From assembly GCF_900116015.1 (NCBI RefSeq), contig NZ_FOYH01000002.1, forward strand, positions 608,365 through 672,364: a stretch of 64,000 nucleotides of DNA. The letters are read 5' to 3'. The position numbers and the translations under genes were made by a program. Source of the DNA: Enterobacter sp. kpr-6. GTDB taxonomy: Bacteria > Pseudomonadota > Gammaproteobacteria > Enterobacterales > Enterobacteriaceae. Positions 25,900 to 34,870 of the stretch are shown piece by piece. The first letter of the stretch is position 1, and the number at the start of each line of letters is the position of its first letter. The notes under the pieces were generated by a model. It saw nothing but the letters and a program-made list of their open reading frames with translations, was not told the origin of the DNA and did no database searches.

Positions 25900-27414
25900 A
25901 TGTCCAAAAGAAATAAGAGTAAAAAAATAAAAGAACTCTCTTTAGAGTTTCAAACGTTACCGACATTTGCACAACGATTGATAAGTTATATACATTTTAA
26001 AACGGGAGCTGCCGCTGAACTTATTTTTACCGTATTACTTGGGGTAATGGCGTATGCCTGCCAGGATAAATTTGATGTTCAGCTTAAGAATGGGAAAACT
26101 TTTACATCGCTTTATATTCTATTGTTAGCAAGATCCGGAAGCAGAAAATCAACTGTATTTAAATTGTTGATGGAGCCAATCTATCGACTGGAAAATGAGT
26201 TGAAAGATGATTTCCTGCTAAAGGAGAAACTCTATGAACTAGAGATTGCATCATGGAAAGTGGAATTTAAAGAGTATAAAAAACAATACAGTAAATCTAT
26301 TCGTCAGATAAATGGTGAAAGCGAAGCACGAAGAAAACAGGAGGAATGCTATCTAAGAAAACCAGTTATACCTATAAGAAAGTATCTTACTAAAAATGAC
26401 TCCACAAGTGAGGGACTTAGAAAAATATTAGCGCAGGGTTCTCCATCGTTGATGCTCGGGTCTGATGAGGCCGGAGGGCCCTTCGACAGTAATCTTTTCC
26501 GCAATACACCCGTACTCAACTCTCTTTGGGGAGAAGGAAGAATTGCAGACAGTAGGGCTTCACGTGACAGTTACGATGTTGATGATGCACGGCTAACGAT
26601 GCTGCTGATGATGCAGCCCGGTTTATTTGATGACTTTCTTGAAAAACAGGGTGAAAAAGCAAAGAATTCAGGATTTTTGGCTCGTTTATCGCCGGTCGAC
26701 ATGGAACAGATCCCTGAATTGATCTGTATCCCTGATGCTGGTATATGGGCTGATGAACCAGGACTGGAAGAATTTTTTTCTATTGTCACCAAGCATTTGC
26801 AGGATGGAATGAGGCGTAGAGAAAAAAATGAAGAGCGTATATGTATTATTTTTTCTTCTGAGGCACAAATTGTCTGGAGTTTACAGAGTAGACAAATTCA
26901 GGAAAAAATAAAAAAAGGAGGCGAACTACACCATTATGATGATTTTAGTGCTCGATTTATGGAGCATGCTTCACGGATTGCAGCAGTCATGCAAATGTTT
27001 ATTACACCTGACTCACCAGTAATTACGAAGGAAACTTTAACATCATCATTCAAAATAACAGAATTTTTTATTAATCATCTTATCGCTAAGGTTGATTCTA
27101 CTCGAAAACCTACAAGGGCTGAAAAATTGACATGGTACCTTGAAGACAATCTCGTTAGCAATGGTTCATACGACTTCAAAAGAAATGACCTTATTAAGAA
27201 AGGTCCATATTCAGTCAGAAATTCAGAGAATCTGATGCCTACTTTAGAACAACTTGAGTCTGAAGGTGTAGTGCAATTATTCGAAAGAGGAGGAGTTAAT
27301 TATGTAAAATTTATTGGCTCAACGATGGAACCGAAAGAATTGGCTGAGAAGACTAACATCCCTGTTTTACACTCGGGATCGATTGCGATGAGTAAGCTAC
27401 CTAACTTCGAGTAA
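25900..27414 (+). CDS. DUF3987 / YfjI-like putative replication ATPase
   Basis: A 504-residue protein of the DUF3987 (YfjI) family, common in P4-like satellites and cryptic prophages. An N-terminal helical part is followed by the Walker-A-like LLARSGSRKSTVFKLL (about residues 75-90) in which the usual GK is replaced by RK, and by LMLGSDEAGGPF and GEGRIADSRASRD, where other members have Walker B and sensor residues. The C-terminal part (about 400-475) looks like a winged helix. Family members are thought to act in element replication. The changed P-loop leaves ATPase activity open. AT-rich. Confidence 0.78.
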   Translation: MSKRNKSKKIKELSLEFQTLPTFAQRLISYIHFKTGAAAELIFTVLLGVMAYACQDKFDVQLKNGKTFTSLYILLLARSGSRKSTVFKLLMEPIYRLENELKDDFLLKEKLYELEIASWKVEFKEYKKQYSKSIRQINGESEARRKQEECYLRKPVIPIRKYLTKNDSTSEGLRKILAQGSPSLMLGSDEAGGPFDSNLFRNTPVLNSLWGEGRIADSRASRDSYDVDDARLTMLLMMQPGLFDDFLEKQGEKAKNSGFLARLSPVDMEQIPELICIPDAGIWADEPGLEEFFSIVTKHLQDGMRRREKNEERICIIFSSEAQIVWSLQSRQIQEKIKKGGELHHYDDFSARFMEHASRIAAVMQMFITPDSPVITKETLTSSFKITEFFINHLIAKVDSTRKPTRAEKLTWYLEDNLVSNGSYDFKRNDLIKKGPYSVRNSENLMPTLEQLESEGVVQLFERGGVNYVKFIGSTMEPKELAEKTNIPVLHSGSIAMSKLPNFE

Positions 27415-27661
27415 CTTCAGAGCAATTAAACTCTGTCTGGTTAATTTTTTTTGACCTTAAGCCCAGTGACACAGCGGATTCAGGTTAAATTACTAGTCAG
27501 GCCAATCAATGGATTTTAACTGGTATAGGTAATATATCTTGTTGGTTGTTATATATCCTACACCTATACATCCCTCTATAGGGATTATGTCCAACATCAC
27601 ATGGGTAGCGTGAGGGCTACCCATTACCTAATGATTAATATTTACAGAATGAAGGATTATT

Positions 27662-28360
27662 ATGGAATCACTATATTCACTTACCAATGAAGAAACCGAT
27701 AACTTGGTAGAAATAGCCTCCAGAAAGTATAGATCACCCATTGACCTCAATATTCTCAACCCACTACTTAACATGGTCTACGGCACTTTAGAGCAGAATA
27801 ACCGAATACTAGGTATTCGTTCTGATCTGAGATTTGCCCAGTCTCATGTACCAGGAGAACCTGATCTACCCCTGTGCTTCCAGCGCGATGATGCACAGGC
27901 AATAACTCGCTCCTTCGAGTCACTGAAAAGCCAGCTACGCGCAGATCATAACCGGTCCGGGAGACCGGGTAACCCGACATTTCCATCTTATGGGTGGTGT
28001 AGAGAACGTGACACAAGCGAGCATCCCCATTACCACCTGATGTTGTTGTTTAATGCAGATGTGTATGGGTACCTAGGCAATTACCAAGAACTCAATGCTA
28101 AAAATATGGCAACCCGAATACAGAAAGCCTGGTGTAGTGCTATAGGGCTTGCTTACGAAGATTACTCAACATTAGCTGAATTCCCACCAAATGCTGTTTA
28201 CAGATTTAGTAGATTTGATGCACTGGATCGTAATCCAGTCTACTGGGATTTCCTGATTCGACTGGCGTATTTGGCCAAAACCAGAACTAAGGATGTCCAC
28301 AGCGGTTACCGCAACTTTGGCACAAGCCAATGTCTACGCTTAAGCGGATTAGCCTGTTAA
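27662..28360 (+). CDS. YagK/YfjJ family (inovirus Gp2-like) HUH-type replication protein
   Basis: 232 residues. The segment HPHYHLMLLFN (121-131) contains the HUH-type pair His123/His125, and the surrounding DLRFAQ...YGWCRERDTSEHPHYH pattern is that of the YagK/YfjJ C-terminal (inovirus Gp2) family, related to rolling-circle initiators. The catalytic Tyr is probably among the Tyr residues around 135-141 or 167. AAGGA 6 bases before the ATG is a good ribosome-binding site. A perfect hairpin and an iteron-like palindrome lie directly downstream, consistent with replication initiation or nicking there; this is inferred. Confidence 0.75.
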   Translation: MESLYSLTNEETDNLVEIASRKYRSPIDLNILNPLLNMVYGTLEQNNRILGIRSDLRFAQSHVPGEPDLPLCFQRDDAQAITRSFESLKSQLRADHNRSGRPGNPTFPSYGWCRERDTSEHPHYHLMLLFNADVYGYLGNYQELNAKNMATRIQKAWCSAIGLAYEDYSTLAEFPPNAVYRFSRFDALDRNPVYWDFLIRLAYLAKTRTKDVHSGYRNFGTSQCLRLSGLAC

Positions 28361-28367
28361 TAGCACT

Positions 28368-28394
28368 CTGGGTGAGGTATTTATCCTCACCCAG
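28368..28394 (+). other. Perfect 10-bp hairpin after the HUH gene
   Basis: CTGGGTGAGG and CCTCACCCAG flank a 7-base loop TATTTAT. There is no T-run, so it could be a weak terminator or a nicking/structural element of the replication locus. Confidence 0.6.
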
Positions 28395-28451
28395 TCAATT
28401 AACATAATTGATACATTCCTCGGTAAAAAATTCGATACAGTGTCTCGGTAC

Positions 28452-28488
28452 CCTGCTACAACCTGCTACATGTAGCAGCTGTAGCAGG
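28452..28488. repeat. Iteron-like nested palindrome
   Basis: CCTGCTACA occurs twice head to tail (28452-28460, 28462-28470), followed by TGTAGCAG (28471-28478) and GTAGCAGG (28481-28488) in inverse orientation. The middle, CTGCTACATGTAGCAG, is a perfect 16-bp palindrome nested in a longer one. It lies between the HUH gene and the nuclease-like gene. A replication origin or initiator binding site is a reasonable inference; a phage-type operator is the alternative. Confidence 0.7.
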
Positions 28489-28668
28489 TTCCTGGAAGCG
28501 ATAAAATCGACTATAGGGCAGGATCGTCTACAGGGGTGGGGTCAGTCCAACACCTCTATTCAGGTGATCAAATTCAGTGTGCCACTACAATCGGAAATAA
28601 GAGTGTCTGACGTGTTATCCTAGACGGACGTGAGCAGCGCGTGTAAATCATTATTGAAAAGGTTAAGC

Positions 28669-29943
28669 GTGAACAGTAACCAACCTCCTTGGCTTAAAGC
28701 AATGCAGAATGGCGCTATCGGTGAAGCCCGAGCCAAAGCATTTTTACTCAATCGATTCTGGGTATTAGAGCGTTCTGTGGATATAGATGGCGCAGACTTC
28801 ATTATTCAAAGACGGCTTAGTGGAAAAAATATTCTTGATTCCCAGGCCCCCAAACTGGGCGTCATTCAGGTTAAATTTTATGGTACAGAAGCAACAACGC
28901 ATTATATTCATAAAGAATATGTCGTAAATGAAAAACACGAACCCAGAATTGACTTTTTTCTTCTTTGCCACAGTGGAGAAGAAAACGACGAAAGCACTTT
29001 CTTAATCACATCAGAAGAAATAGTTAAAAACTTTCCATTAAGCAACATTCAAGGCAGTGACAAATACAGAATATCGTTTCCTAAAATATTAACCGGGGGG
29101 TTCATTGTCAAAAACAAAACCCGGGCATTGGACAGAATAGAGCACGCCTTGTCTCTCGCGGATTTCAAATCCAACCGTATTTTTCTTTCCTGGGCCTTAC
29201 CCTCAGTGAGAGCGGATTTAGAAGGTATTGAGCCTGTCTATAAAGAAGATATAAGCAACTGGTATGGTGATCTTCCAACATCATTTTTTAATTATAAAAA
29301 AACGGTGCAAAAAGCTATGGCAGACGTTGAGGAGGTCTATGAACTTTTATCGCAACTCGCCGTGGAACATGAACCTATGAATGCGGTGCACATCGTTGAC
29401 GAGATAGCGTTCAAATGCCATACGGGTTATGGGTGGAACATTCCATTACCCGATGAGCTGGATAATGAAGACTTTTTTGATGCATGCAGACAACATAAAG
29501 AAATTGTTAGCAATCTTAAATCAATAGGGCTACTTGATGCATATATTGATTTCAAAAAAGAAATCAAAAAAGCATTCTTCAGCAACATAAAAAAACAATT
29601 TCCCATTCATAAAAATCAGGTATGTTCAGTATCAATTGATTATGATTTTGATGATCTTTCACTTAAAAAATTAAACGTCACCATTTTGGATGCAACGGAT
29701 TATTTTAAGTGCCCTGCCAAACCTAATAAGTATGGGATGGTTGATATTGGAACCTTTGACTACGCAAAAGTGGTAAATATAAGCACACATCATATTGAGC
29801 TGTATTTTATGCCTGGTCGATACGGTGGATTTAAGTCAAAAAACGATGAGGATCTTTTTGAGGAATATCTAATGACTGATTTTTCAGTATTTAAAGAGTG
29901 CATGGAGAAAATTTATGCGCTTAAGTTTGTCCAAGACAACTAA
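28669..29943 (+). CDS. DUF4365-like putative nuclease-domain protein
   Basis: 424 residues. The N-terminal part (about 8-110) has GAIGEARAKAFLLNRFW, then DIDGADFIIQRR and LGVIQVKFYG: Glu, Asp and Gln-x-Lys in the order and spacing of a PD-(D/E)XK nuclease-like fold, as in DUF4365 proteins. The rest, about 300 residues, is not recognised. I chose the GTG at 28669 because AAAAGG lies 6 bases upstream; an in-frame GTG at 28630 would add 13 residues. Low GC, solitary, with its own spacing on both sides. DUF4365-type domains recur in restriction and phage-defence genes, so a defence role is a reasonable guess, not a demonstrated one. Confidence 0.6.
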   Translation: MNSNQPPWLKAMQNGAIGEARAKAFLLNRFWVLERSVDIDGADFIIQRRLSGKNILDSQAPKLGVIQVKFYGTEATTHYIHKEYVVNEKHEPRIDFFLLCHSGEENDESTFLITSEEIVKNFPLSNIQGSDKYRISFPKILTGGFIVKNKTRALDRIEHALSLADFKSNRIFLSWALPSVRADLEGIEPVYKEDISNWYGDLPTSFFNYKKTVQKAMADVEEVYELLSQLAVEHEPMNAVHIVDEIAFKCHTGYGWNIPLPDELDNEDFFDACRQHKEIVSNLKSIGLLDAYIDFKKEIKKAFFSNIKKQFPIHKNQVCSVSIDYDFDDLSLKKLNVTILDATDYFKCPAKPNKYGMVDIGTFDYAKVVNISTHHIELYFMPGRYGGFKSKNDEDLFEEYLMTDFSVFKECMEKIYALKFVQDN

Positions 29944-30090
29944 TCCATCTTATCGCAGATGATACCGTAGCGTTCCTGTGAGATGTATGATTAATGCAAC
30001 CGGTTTATTCGCCTAAACGGAAAGGGGATAGGCCGTACTTGACGAAACACCTGAACGGGGAGCGATTCTCGGCGTTCCTCCCCCACCTGT

Positions 30091-30440
30091 TGTACAATCC
30101 GGAGACATGGTAGACAGGTGTTCGGAGACATGGTGAACACTTTTTAATACCCTTACCCGTCGTGATCGACTTTTTCTTCAGGTCGCTCCCCCCCTTTTGT
30201 GCTGTATCACCACACGTCATAACAACCCGCTTCCTGTGTTTCTCTCAGCCCGACCAGTTCTCCTCTGAACGCTTTGTCCGCACTCAGCTTCCCGCTGCTG
30301 TCCACCTTTCTGACCAGCATGTCCGCATCATATTCCGGCAGGATGATGCTGCCGTTGTACTATCGTGAAGAGGGCTGATAGCTTGATGCCGGTACCGCCA
30401 TATCCAACCCTTCATGCGGTCGCTCCAGGTCGTACGCCAA
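30091..30440 (-). pseudogene. Remnant of an IS481-type transposase with one IS end
   Basis: On the - strand from 30440, ERPHEGLDMAVPASSYQP is followed by VRKVDSSGKLS, KAFRGELVGLRE and YDVW*YSTKGG, which is the C-terminus of an IS481-family transposase. Stops at TAG after SYQPSSR and at TGA after YDVW, and a frame change near DLKKKSITTGKG, break it; the N-terminal two thirds are absent. CGGAGACATGG occurs twice 23 bp apart (30100-30110, 30123-30133) at the IS end. The wider gap 29944-30700 holds nothing else I can support. Confidence 0.75.
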
Positions 30441-30593
30441 GCGATCTGAGGATATTGCTTACAGCGTTATGTATGAATCAACAGGGAGTAAGTCACCGCA
30501 CGCATGAGATTGTTAGCTATTAACGCGAACCAATGATCTAAAGCAACTTTGTGGAGAAGGTGTTATGCCGCATGCTCAAAGGAAATAAATCTA

Positions 30594-30610
30594 AGGGGCG
30601 CATCGCCCCT
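30594..30610 (-). terminator. Putative terminator of the ATPase-kinase-receiver operon
   Basis: AGGGGCG-ATG-CGCCCCT hairpin about 90 bp beyond the last stop; on the - strand it is followed by TAGATTTATTT, a weak U-tract. Confidence 0.55.
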
Positions 30611-30700
30611 AATAAGTTTTCAAAGTCACGGATAGTTAAAGGCAATGGATGCCTGAAAATGAAAACAGCCATATGTTTGTCAATGATTTTTATATCCAGC

Positions 30701-32128
30701 CTAGCTCCTAATTCGAATAGCGTCAACAATTCGCTTTATAAGCACAATAGTCTCATCAGCACTTACTGTGTCGTATTTTAACTGCCTCACTGCGAATGCG
30801 TAGCCGGCAGCTAACACAGATTTATCGTCACCACTTATGTCGTAAGCCCAGTCTCGACAGTACTTAATCACTTCTCTAAAAGGATTATCTTGGCAATACC
30901 GATCAATGTTCGGCCAATTGTTTATGGAGGAGCGTATCTCATTAGAAATTTCTGACGCTACACAGTCAGGGTGGAAAATAAGGCTCATCTCTAAGGTTAT
31001 TGGATCGAGGCCCGTATAATTAAAACCTACATCACCAAAATCAATTAAGACCGGAGTTCCAGCCTGATCAACAAGGACATTACCACCATGTAGATCTCCG
31101 TGAATGCACGATTCTGAAATATTTACAAAAATGTCCTCAATATCCTTTATCTCTTCGATGTCATACTGAGCAGCTAGTTTATTAAAATTAGCATCATTTA
31201 ACTTAGCCTTTCTAACCTCACCGATTTTAACTCTTGAAACTTTTCGCGCGGTGGACCAACGCTCCATGCTATTGCGAACCTTTTTAATCACATCAACGGC
31301 CTTACATGGATCAACCCGGACAACATCAAATAAGGTTTCTTTATAACCCTCGGCGAGAGTATAGAATATCGCGCTATACTCCCTAAGCCCCTTGTCCATA
31401 CTAAGCAATAAAGGTGTAAATGTATTCATAGGCATAAGTCTAACATGCCGCGCATATGATTCATTTTCTTTGTGGATCTTTGATGACAATCCCAACTTGG
31501 CTACAAATACACCTATTATATTAAAACGATCATTGCGCACTTCGATTCTGCCGACCAACGAGCCAGATAGTCCACTCAATGGGTAGTAGACCCCATCAAA
31601 TCCCCCCATGCTTCGCACAAAGCTTTGCAGTGCTCGCTCTTGTCCTCTTCCGAACTCTATCTCTTTACCTCGGGTATTTATAACTATAGCGTTTAAGGAT
31701 ATTATCTCGTTATAAATATCTGACAACTCCTTCATCATCTCTAGGGTTTCATCTTTTCTAAAATATAGAACGGTAGAGAATTCTCTTGCTGCCCCCCAGA
31801 GTTTAATCCTTTCTCCGTGTCTTAAAAGGTTCGTAGCGAAGCTATCTAGTTCGGAACCAGTCAGAATATAAATAGGGGTGCCTGGCATTAACCGCTGCAC
31901 ATAGTAAAAAAGCTGTTGCCCATTCTGTACGTCTTTCTCAAGCCCGGACGGTACACTTGGCATACAAAGATCGAGAATAATAAGATCGTAATAATTTTTA
32001 TCTAAAAGAGCTTCTGCTGAACTAGAGTTATCGACAATATCCCAAGCTATCTCAGGAAACTTGTCTTTTACAGCAGAAACAAGTGTGTCTGCGTAAGATG
32101 AGTTATCTTCAACGAATAATATTTGCAT
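30701..32128 (-). CDS. Receiver domain fused to an APH-like kinase domain
   Basis: 475 residues in two parts. Residues 1-130 form a complete receiver domain: acidic pocket Glu7-Asp8, phospho-acceptor Asp53 (IILDLCMP), Thr90 (YILTGS) and Lys125 (YFRKD). Residues about 180-475 look like an aminoglycoside-phosphotransferase/small-molecule-kinase fold: a possible ATP-site Lys211 (VFVAKLGL), catalytic HGDLHGGN (Asp345, Asn350) and metal-binding IDFGD (Asp363). All key kinase residues are present, so it may be active rather than a pseudokinase. It starts within the end of the histidine kinase gene (20-bp overlap, AGGG before ATG). Phosphotransfer from that kinase to Asp53, switching the kinase-like output domain, is inferred. 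The substrate is unknown. Confidence 0.8.
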   Translation of the reverse strand: MQILFVEDNSSYADTLVSAVKDKFPEIAWDIVDNSSSAEALLDKNYYDLIILDLCMPSVPSGLEKDVQNGQQLFYYVQRLMPGTPIYILTGSELDSFATNLLRHGERIKLWGAAREFSTVLYFRKDETLEMMKELSDIYNEIISLNAIVINTRGKEIEFGRGQERALQSFVRSMGGFDGVYYPLSGLSGSLVGRIEVRNDRFNIIGVFVAKLGLSSKIHKENESYARHVRLMPMNTFTPLLLSMDKGLREYSAIFYTLAEGYKETLFDVVRVDPCKAVDVIKKVRNSMERWSTARKVSRVKIGEVRKAKLNDANFNKLAAQYDIEEIKDIEDIFVNISESCIHGDLHGGNVLVDQAGTPVLIDFGDVGFNYTGLDPITLEMSLIFHPDCVASEISNEIRSSINNWPNIDRYCQDNPFREVIKYCRDWAYDISGDDKSVLAAGYAFAVRQLKYDTVSADETIVLIKRIVDAIRIRS

Positions 32129-33032
32129 AATCCCTATACCATCTTAATTCGAAACGTGCTCCACCTTCGGCTTTGTTTGAGACGTAAACGTCTCCTTCCA
32201 TAGAGCGCATTGACAGCTGTGCAGTAGCTAGCCCATAACCGAAATGTCCATCCTTATTTGATACTCCAAGCTTCAACGCTTCCTCAGGATTTCCCGCAAA
32301 TCCTGGTCCGCAATCAAGAATGACAAGCCAGTTTTCAGCTCCGGCAGGCCCCCAGTTTATTAAAATTTCTGCTGGGTTGAGTCTTGAAAATTCACTAACT
32401 GCTTCGACCGAATTCCGGATTCCATTATCTATAGCTAATCCTAACGAATCCCGATCCGCTTTGACCATATAAGGCTTGATACCGGCAACCCGTAACACTA
32501 TGTTTTCATGACTAATATTCAGAACTGCAATACATTCCGTAATAAGCTCTGAGAGATCGAACTCACTAAACGACGGAGTAGCTGCCGCTTTTTTTAACTT
32601 TCCAACAGCGTCTAGTAGACCACTCAGACGTTCTACACAATGTTTGGTTCGTGAGGTTTCATAAGCGTCGAACTCCATTGCAGCAACTAGACGGAGAGAC
32701 CCTATTAGCGGAGCAAACTCATGCAGAATTGTTCTGGAAACTTCGTCTACCGCCTGCGCCCGGAGATCTTTAAGGAGCCGATCCGAATTGGTATCCATGA
32801 CATATTCTTCTGTGGCCGCTTCGCTAATCTCTTGTTTTGGTGGCCCAACCTGTAATTTTTCAAGAGCGCGTTCAAGCGCTCTCTTCACCCATCTAACATT
32901 TTCTTTTGAAAGTGCTAGCATCAACCTAGTCGCATCAGTTGCCTCCGCAGCGTTGGTGAAAAAGCGTGCAGCCTCGAGTCGTTCATCTACTGAAGTGCTC
33001 ATAAGTGAGGTAATTGCTTGCTCACGATCCAT
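32109..33032 (-). CDS. Soluble sensor histidine kinase with HEAT-like N-terminus
   Basis: 307 residues, no membrane segment. Residues about 1-62 look like two alpha-helical repeats (ERLEAARFFTNAAEATDATRLMLALSKENVRWVKRALERAL). A dimerisation helix pair follows with a candidate phospho-acceptor His (ILHEFAPLIGSLRLVAA, about residue 104), then a GHKL ATPase domain: N-box LAIDNGIRNSVEA, G1 DCGPGF, G2 HFGYGLA. The ATG at 33032 overlaps the stop of the ATPase gene in TGATG, so translation is coupled. A cytoplasmic kinase with no sensor domain probably takes its signal from a protein partner, most simply the ATPase encoded just upstream. Confidence 0.82.
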   Translation of the reverse strand: MDREQAITSLMSTSVDERLEAARFFTNAAEATDATRLMLALSKENVRWVKRALERALEKLQVGPPKQEISEAATEEYVMDTNSDRLLKDLRAQAVDEVSRTILHEFAPLIGSLRLVAAMEFDAYETSRTKHCVERLSGLLDAVGKLKKAAATPSFSEFDLSELITECIAVLNISHENIVLRVAGIKPYMVKADRDSLGLAIDNGIRNSVEAVSEFSRLNPAEILINWGPAGAENWLVILDCGPGFAGNPEEALKLGVSNKDGHFGYGLATAQLSMRSMEGDVYVSNKAEGGARFELRWYRDYANIIR

Positions 33033-34870
33033 CACAGCGAATTATCTTCGTAAAACTTTGCTCTAGTGGCAAACGCAATTGAACCACCCTCCATTACATT
33101 TGTAATAGCGTTTACGGCCTCAGGGTGATTAAGAGGTTTATTTACCTGTACAAACCCATTTCTTCCATCAGAAGTCAACTCAATTACCAAGTCCGCCTCT
33201 CCCAAAACAGGGATATTAGCATTATGAGTAGACAAAATTATTTGCCCGAGTCCTTTACGGCCATTTAACGTTTTTATTATTGTATTAGCCACAAACGCAT
33301 TATCTAAGTGGTCTTCAGGTTGATCAATTATCAGTATTCTTTCAGAGTGCTGTAAAACTATAGATAGTATTACTGTGCAGCGCTGGCCAGCAGAGAGTGT
33401 TGAAACTTCTTTATAGTCGACGCCATCAAGAAGATACATGTTTACATCATCTTGAATATCGCAGGTCAGTATATCTGCAAGCCCAAATTCACGAAGCTGT
33501 GCTAGCACCCGAGCTGCCCGCTCTTTAGGTATATTCAATAGATCTGCTAATTCTTCGAAAGCGGCCTTATCTACGATCGCCACTAATTCACGCGGACTGA
33601 TATTTTCTGAAATCTTTGAGGCCAAGTCATTATATTTTATACCACTTCCTTTGAGCGCGTCAGTTAAGGCTTTGGAATACTCGCCCAACTGAGAAAATTG
33701 CTCAACATCTACTTTAATATAAGGTGTGAGGGCCAAATTGATCTTTTCTATTACTTCACTCCGGAGGGTGTAGCGTTTTAGACGAATATCTTCAAGCTCA
33801 TTTGCAGTCTCATCACGTCGTTTGCGTAGCGCTTCTAGTCTTCTGCATCTTTCATCCAAAAGGCTTTGGCGGACATTTATTTGAGATAATTGTGATTTAA
33901 TTAAAGAAATATTACGGCTTAACGCTCCAGTACCTTCGGATACTTTATCAAGTTCAAGGCGTAAAACCCGAGCTTTACGCTCGACTTCGAAATTTTTGGA
34001 AGATATTTCCTCCTGCCGCTGCTGCGAGATATGCTCAATTTGTTGAAAACTTTTTGAAACCTCAGCTATTCTTGAAATGGCAAAGTCGTAAGACTCGCGA
34101 AGATCGGCGACTGGATCATTTTCTGGCTCACCATTCCAAGCATCTGGCCCATAGTTTTCAAGAAGAAGGTTATCTAATGTCATTCTCCATTCAAAAGCGT
34201 GTTTTCCGAATCTAGCGATGATATCCCCGCGAGCAGAGGCTGTAGCAAGTTCTTCTGTGAGCAGAGATAACTCAGATTGTTTTGTGGTAACCTCATTTGA
34301 ATTTCCTTGAAGATCTTGAAGTTGCCTTTCAAAATCAAGCAACTGTGATGTGAGGTTAGGAACCTTACTGACCTCCTCAGACAACGAAGCAATCTCTGCC
34401 TCCATGGCTAAAATTTCTTTATAAATGCTCTTTAGAGAGCTGATCACCTCAGCTTCCGTCGCAGACATTATGCTCCGACCATGGATAAATCCATCAATCA
34501 ATGACAAGCGGCCTGCATCACTAAGCCCCAGAGTCTCGACTTCAGTTTGAGACAAAACTATTGGCGCAACGAAACTAGCTGTAGAGCGTGGTTTGTCATC
34601 GTCAGCTGTGCGGGAAATGGTGATATCATCCACCAAATCATTTAGCACGACAGTCACCTCCCCCCCATCCAGTATCGCTCTGGCATGGTCGAATGAGCGG
34701 TTTTTTGCCTCAGTCGTGTGACTACGAGCTGCTAGAGCGTATCTAATTAACTCTATTACTGAAGTTTTTCCAGTCCCCCTAGCGCCAATGATCACATTGA
34801 GACCTTTGGAGAATTTGAGGTCCAAACCATCCAAAAAACCACCCTCGATTTGCAGCCGCTCGATGTCCAC
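33032..34870 (-). CDS. SMC/RecF-like ABC ATPase
   Basis: 612 residues. Walker A GARGTGKTS (residues 29-37) follows an N-terminal FSKGLNVIIG strand; a long charged region (about 150-450) with heptad-like Leu/Glu/Lys patterns is coiled coil; the C-terminal half-site has the ABC signature STLSAGQR, Walker B RILIIDQPEDHLD and an ILSTHNANIP H-loop. This is the layout of SMC, RecF, Rad50-like and OLD-type DNA-associated ATPases; there is no Toprim nuclease domain. I chose the GTG at 34870, which has CAGGAG 7 bases upstream and gives VDIERLQIEGGF; the open frame extends to a TTG at 34963. It heads a coupled operon with the histidine kinase and receiver-kinase genes. Confidence 0.85.
   Translation of the reverse strand: MDIERLQIEGGFLDGLDLKFSKGLNVIIGARGTGKTSVIELIRYALAARSHTTEAKNRSFDHARAILDGGEVTVVLNDLVDDITISRTADDDKPRSTASFVAPIVLSQTEVETLGLSDAGRLSLIDGFIHGRSIMSATEAEVISSLKSIYKEILAMEAEIASLSEEVSKVPNLTSQLLDFERQLQDLQGNSNEVTTKQSELSLLTEELATASARGDIIARFGKHAFEWRMTLDNLLLENYGPDAWNGEPENDPVADLRESYDFAISRIAEVSKSFQQIEHISQQRQEEISSKNFEVERKARVLRLELDKVSEGTGALSRNISLIKSQLSQINVRQSLLDERCRRLEALRKRRDETANELEDIRLKRYTLRSEVIEKINLALTPYIKVDVEQFSQLGEYSKALTDALKGSGIKYNDLASKISENISPRELVAIVDKAAFEELADLLNIPKERAARVLAQLREFGLADILTCDIQDDVNMYLLDGVDYKEVSTLSAGQRCTVILSIVLQHSERILIIDQPEDHLDNAFVANTIIKTLNGRKGLGQIILSTHNANIPVLGEADLVIELTSDGRNGFVQVNKPLNHPEAVNAITNVMEGGSIAFATRAKFYEDNSL

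Noticed and set aside
27601-27625. ATGGGTAG...CTACCCAT hairpin before the HUH gene
   Set aside because: A perfect 8-bp stem, but without T-run or a clear role; it was too weak to list as a terminator.
30005-30220. 71-residue ORF on the - strand
   Set aside because: It reads across the end of the decayed IS481-type transposase and its terminal repeats, so it is not an independent gene.
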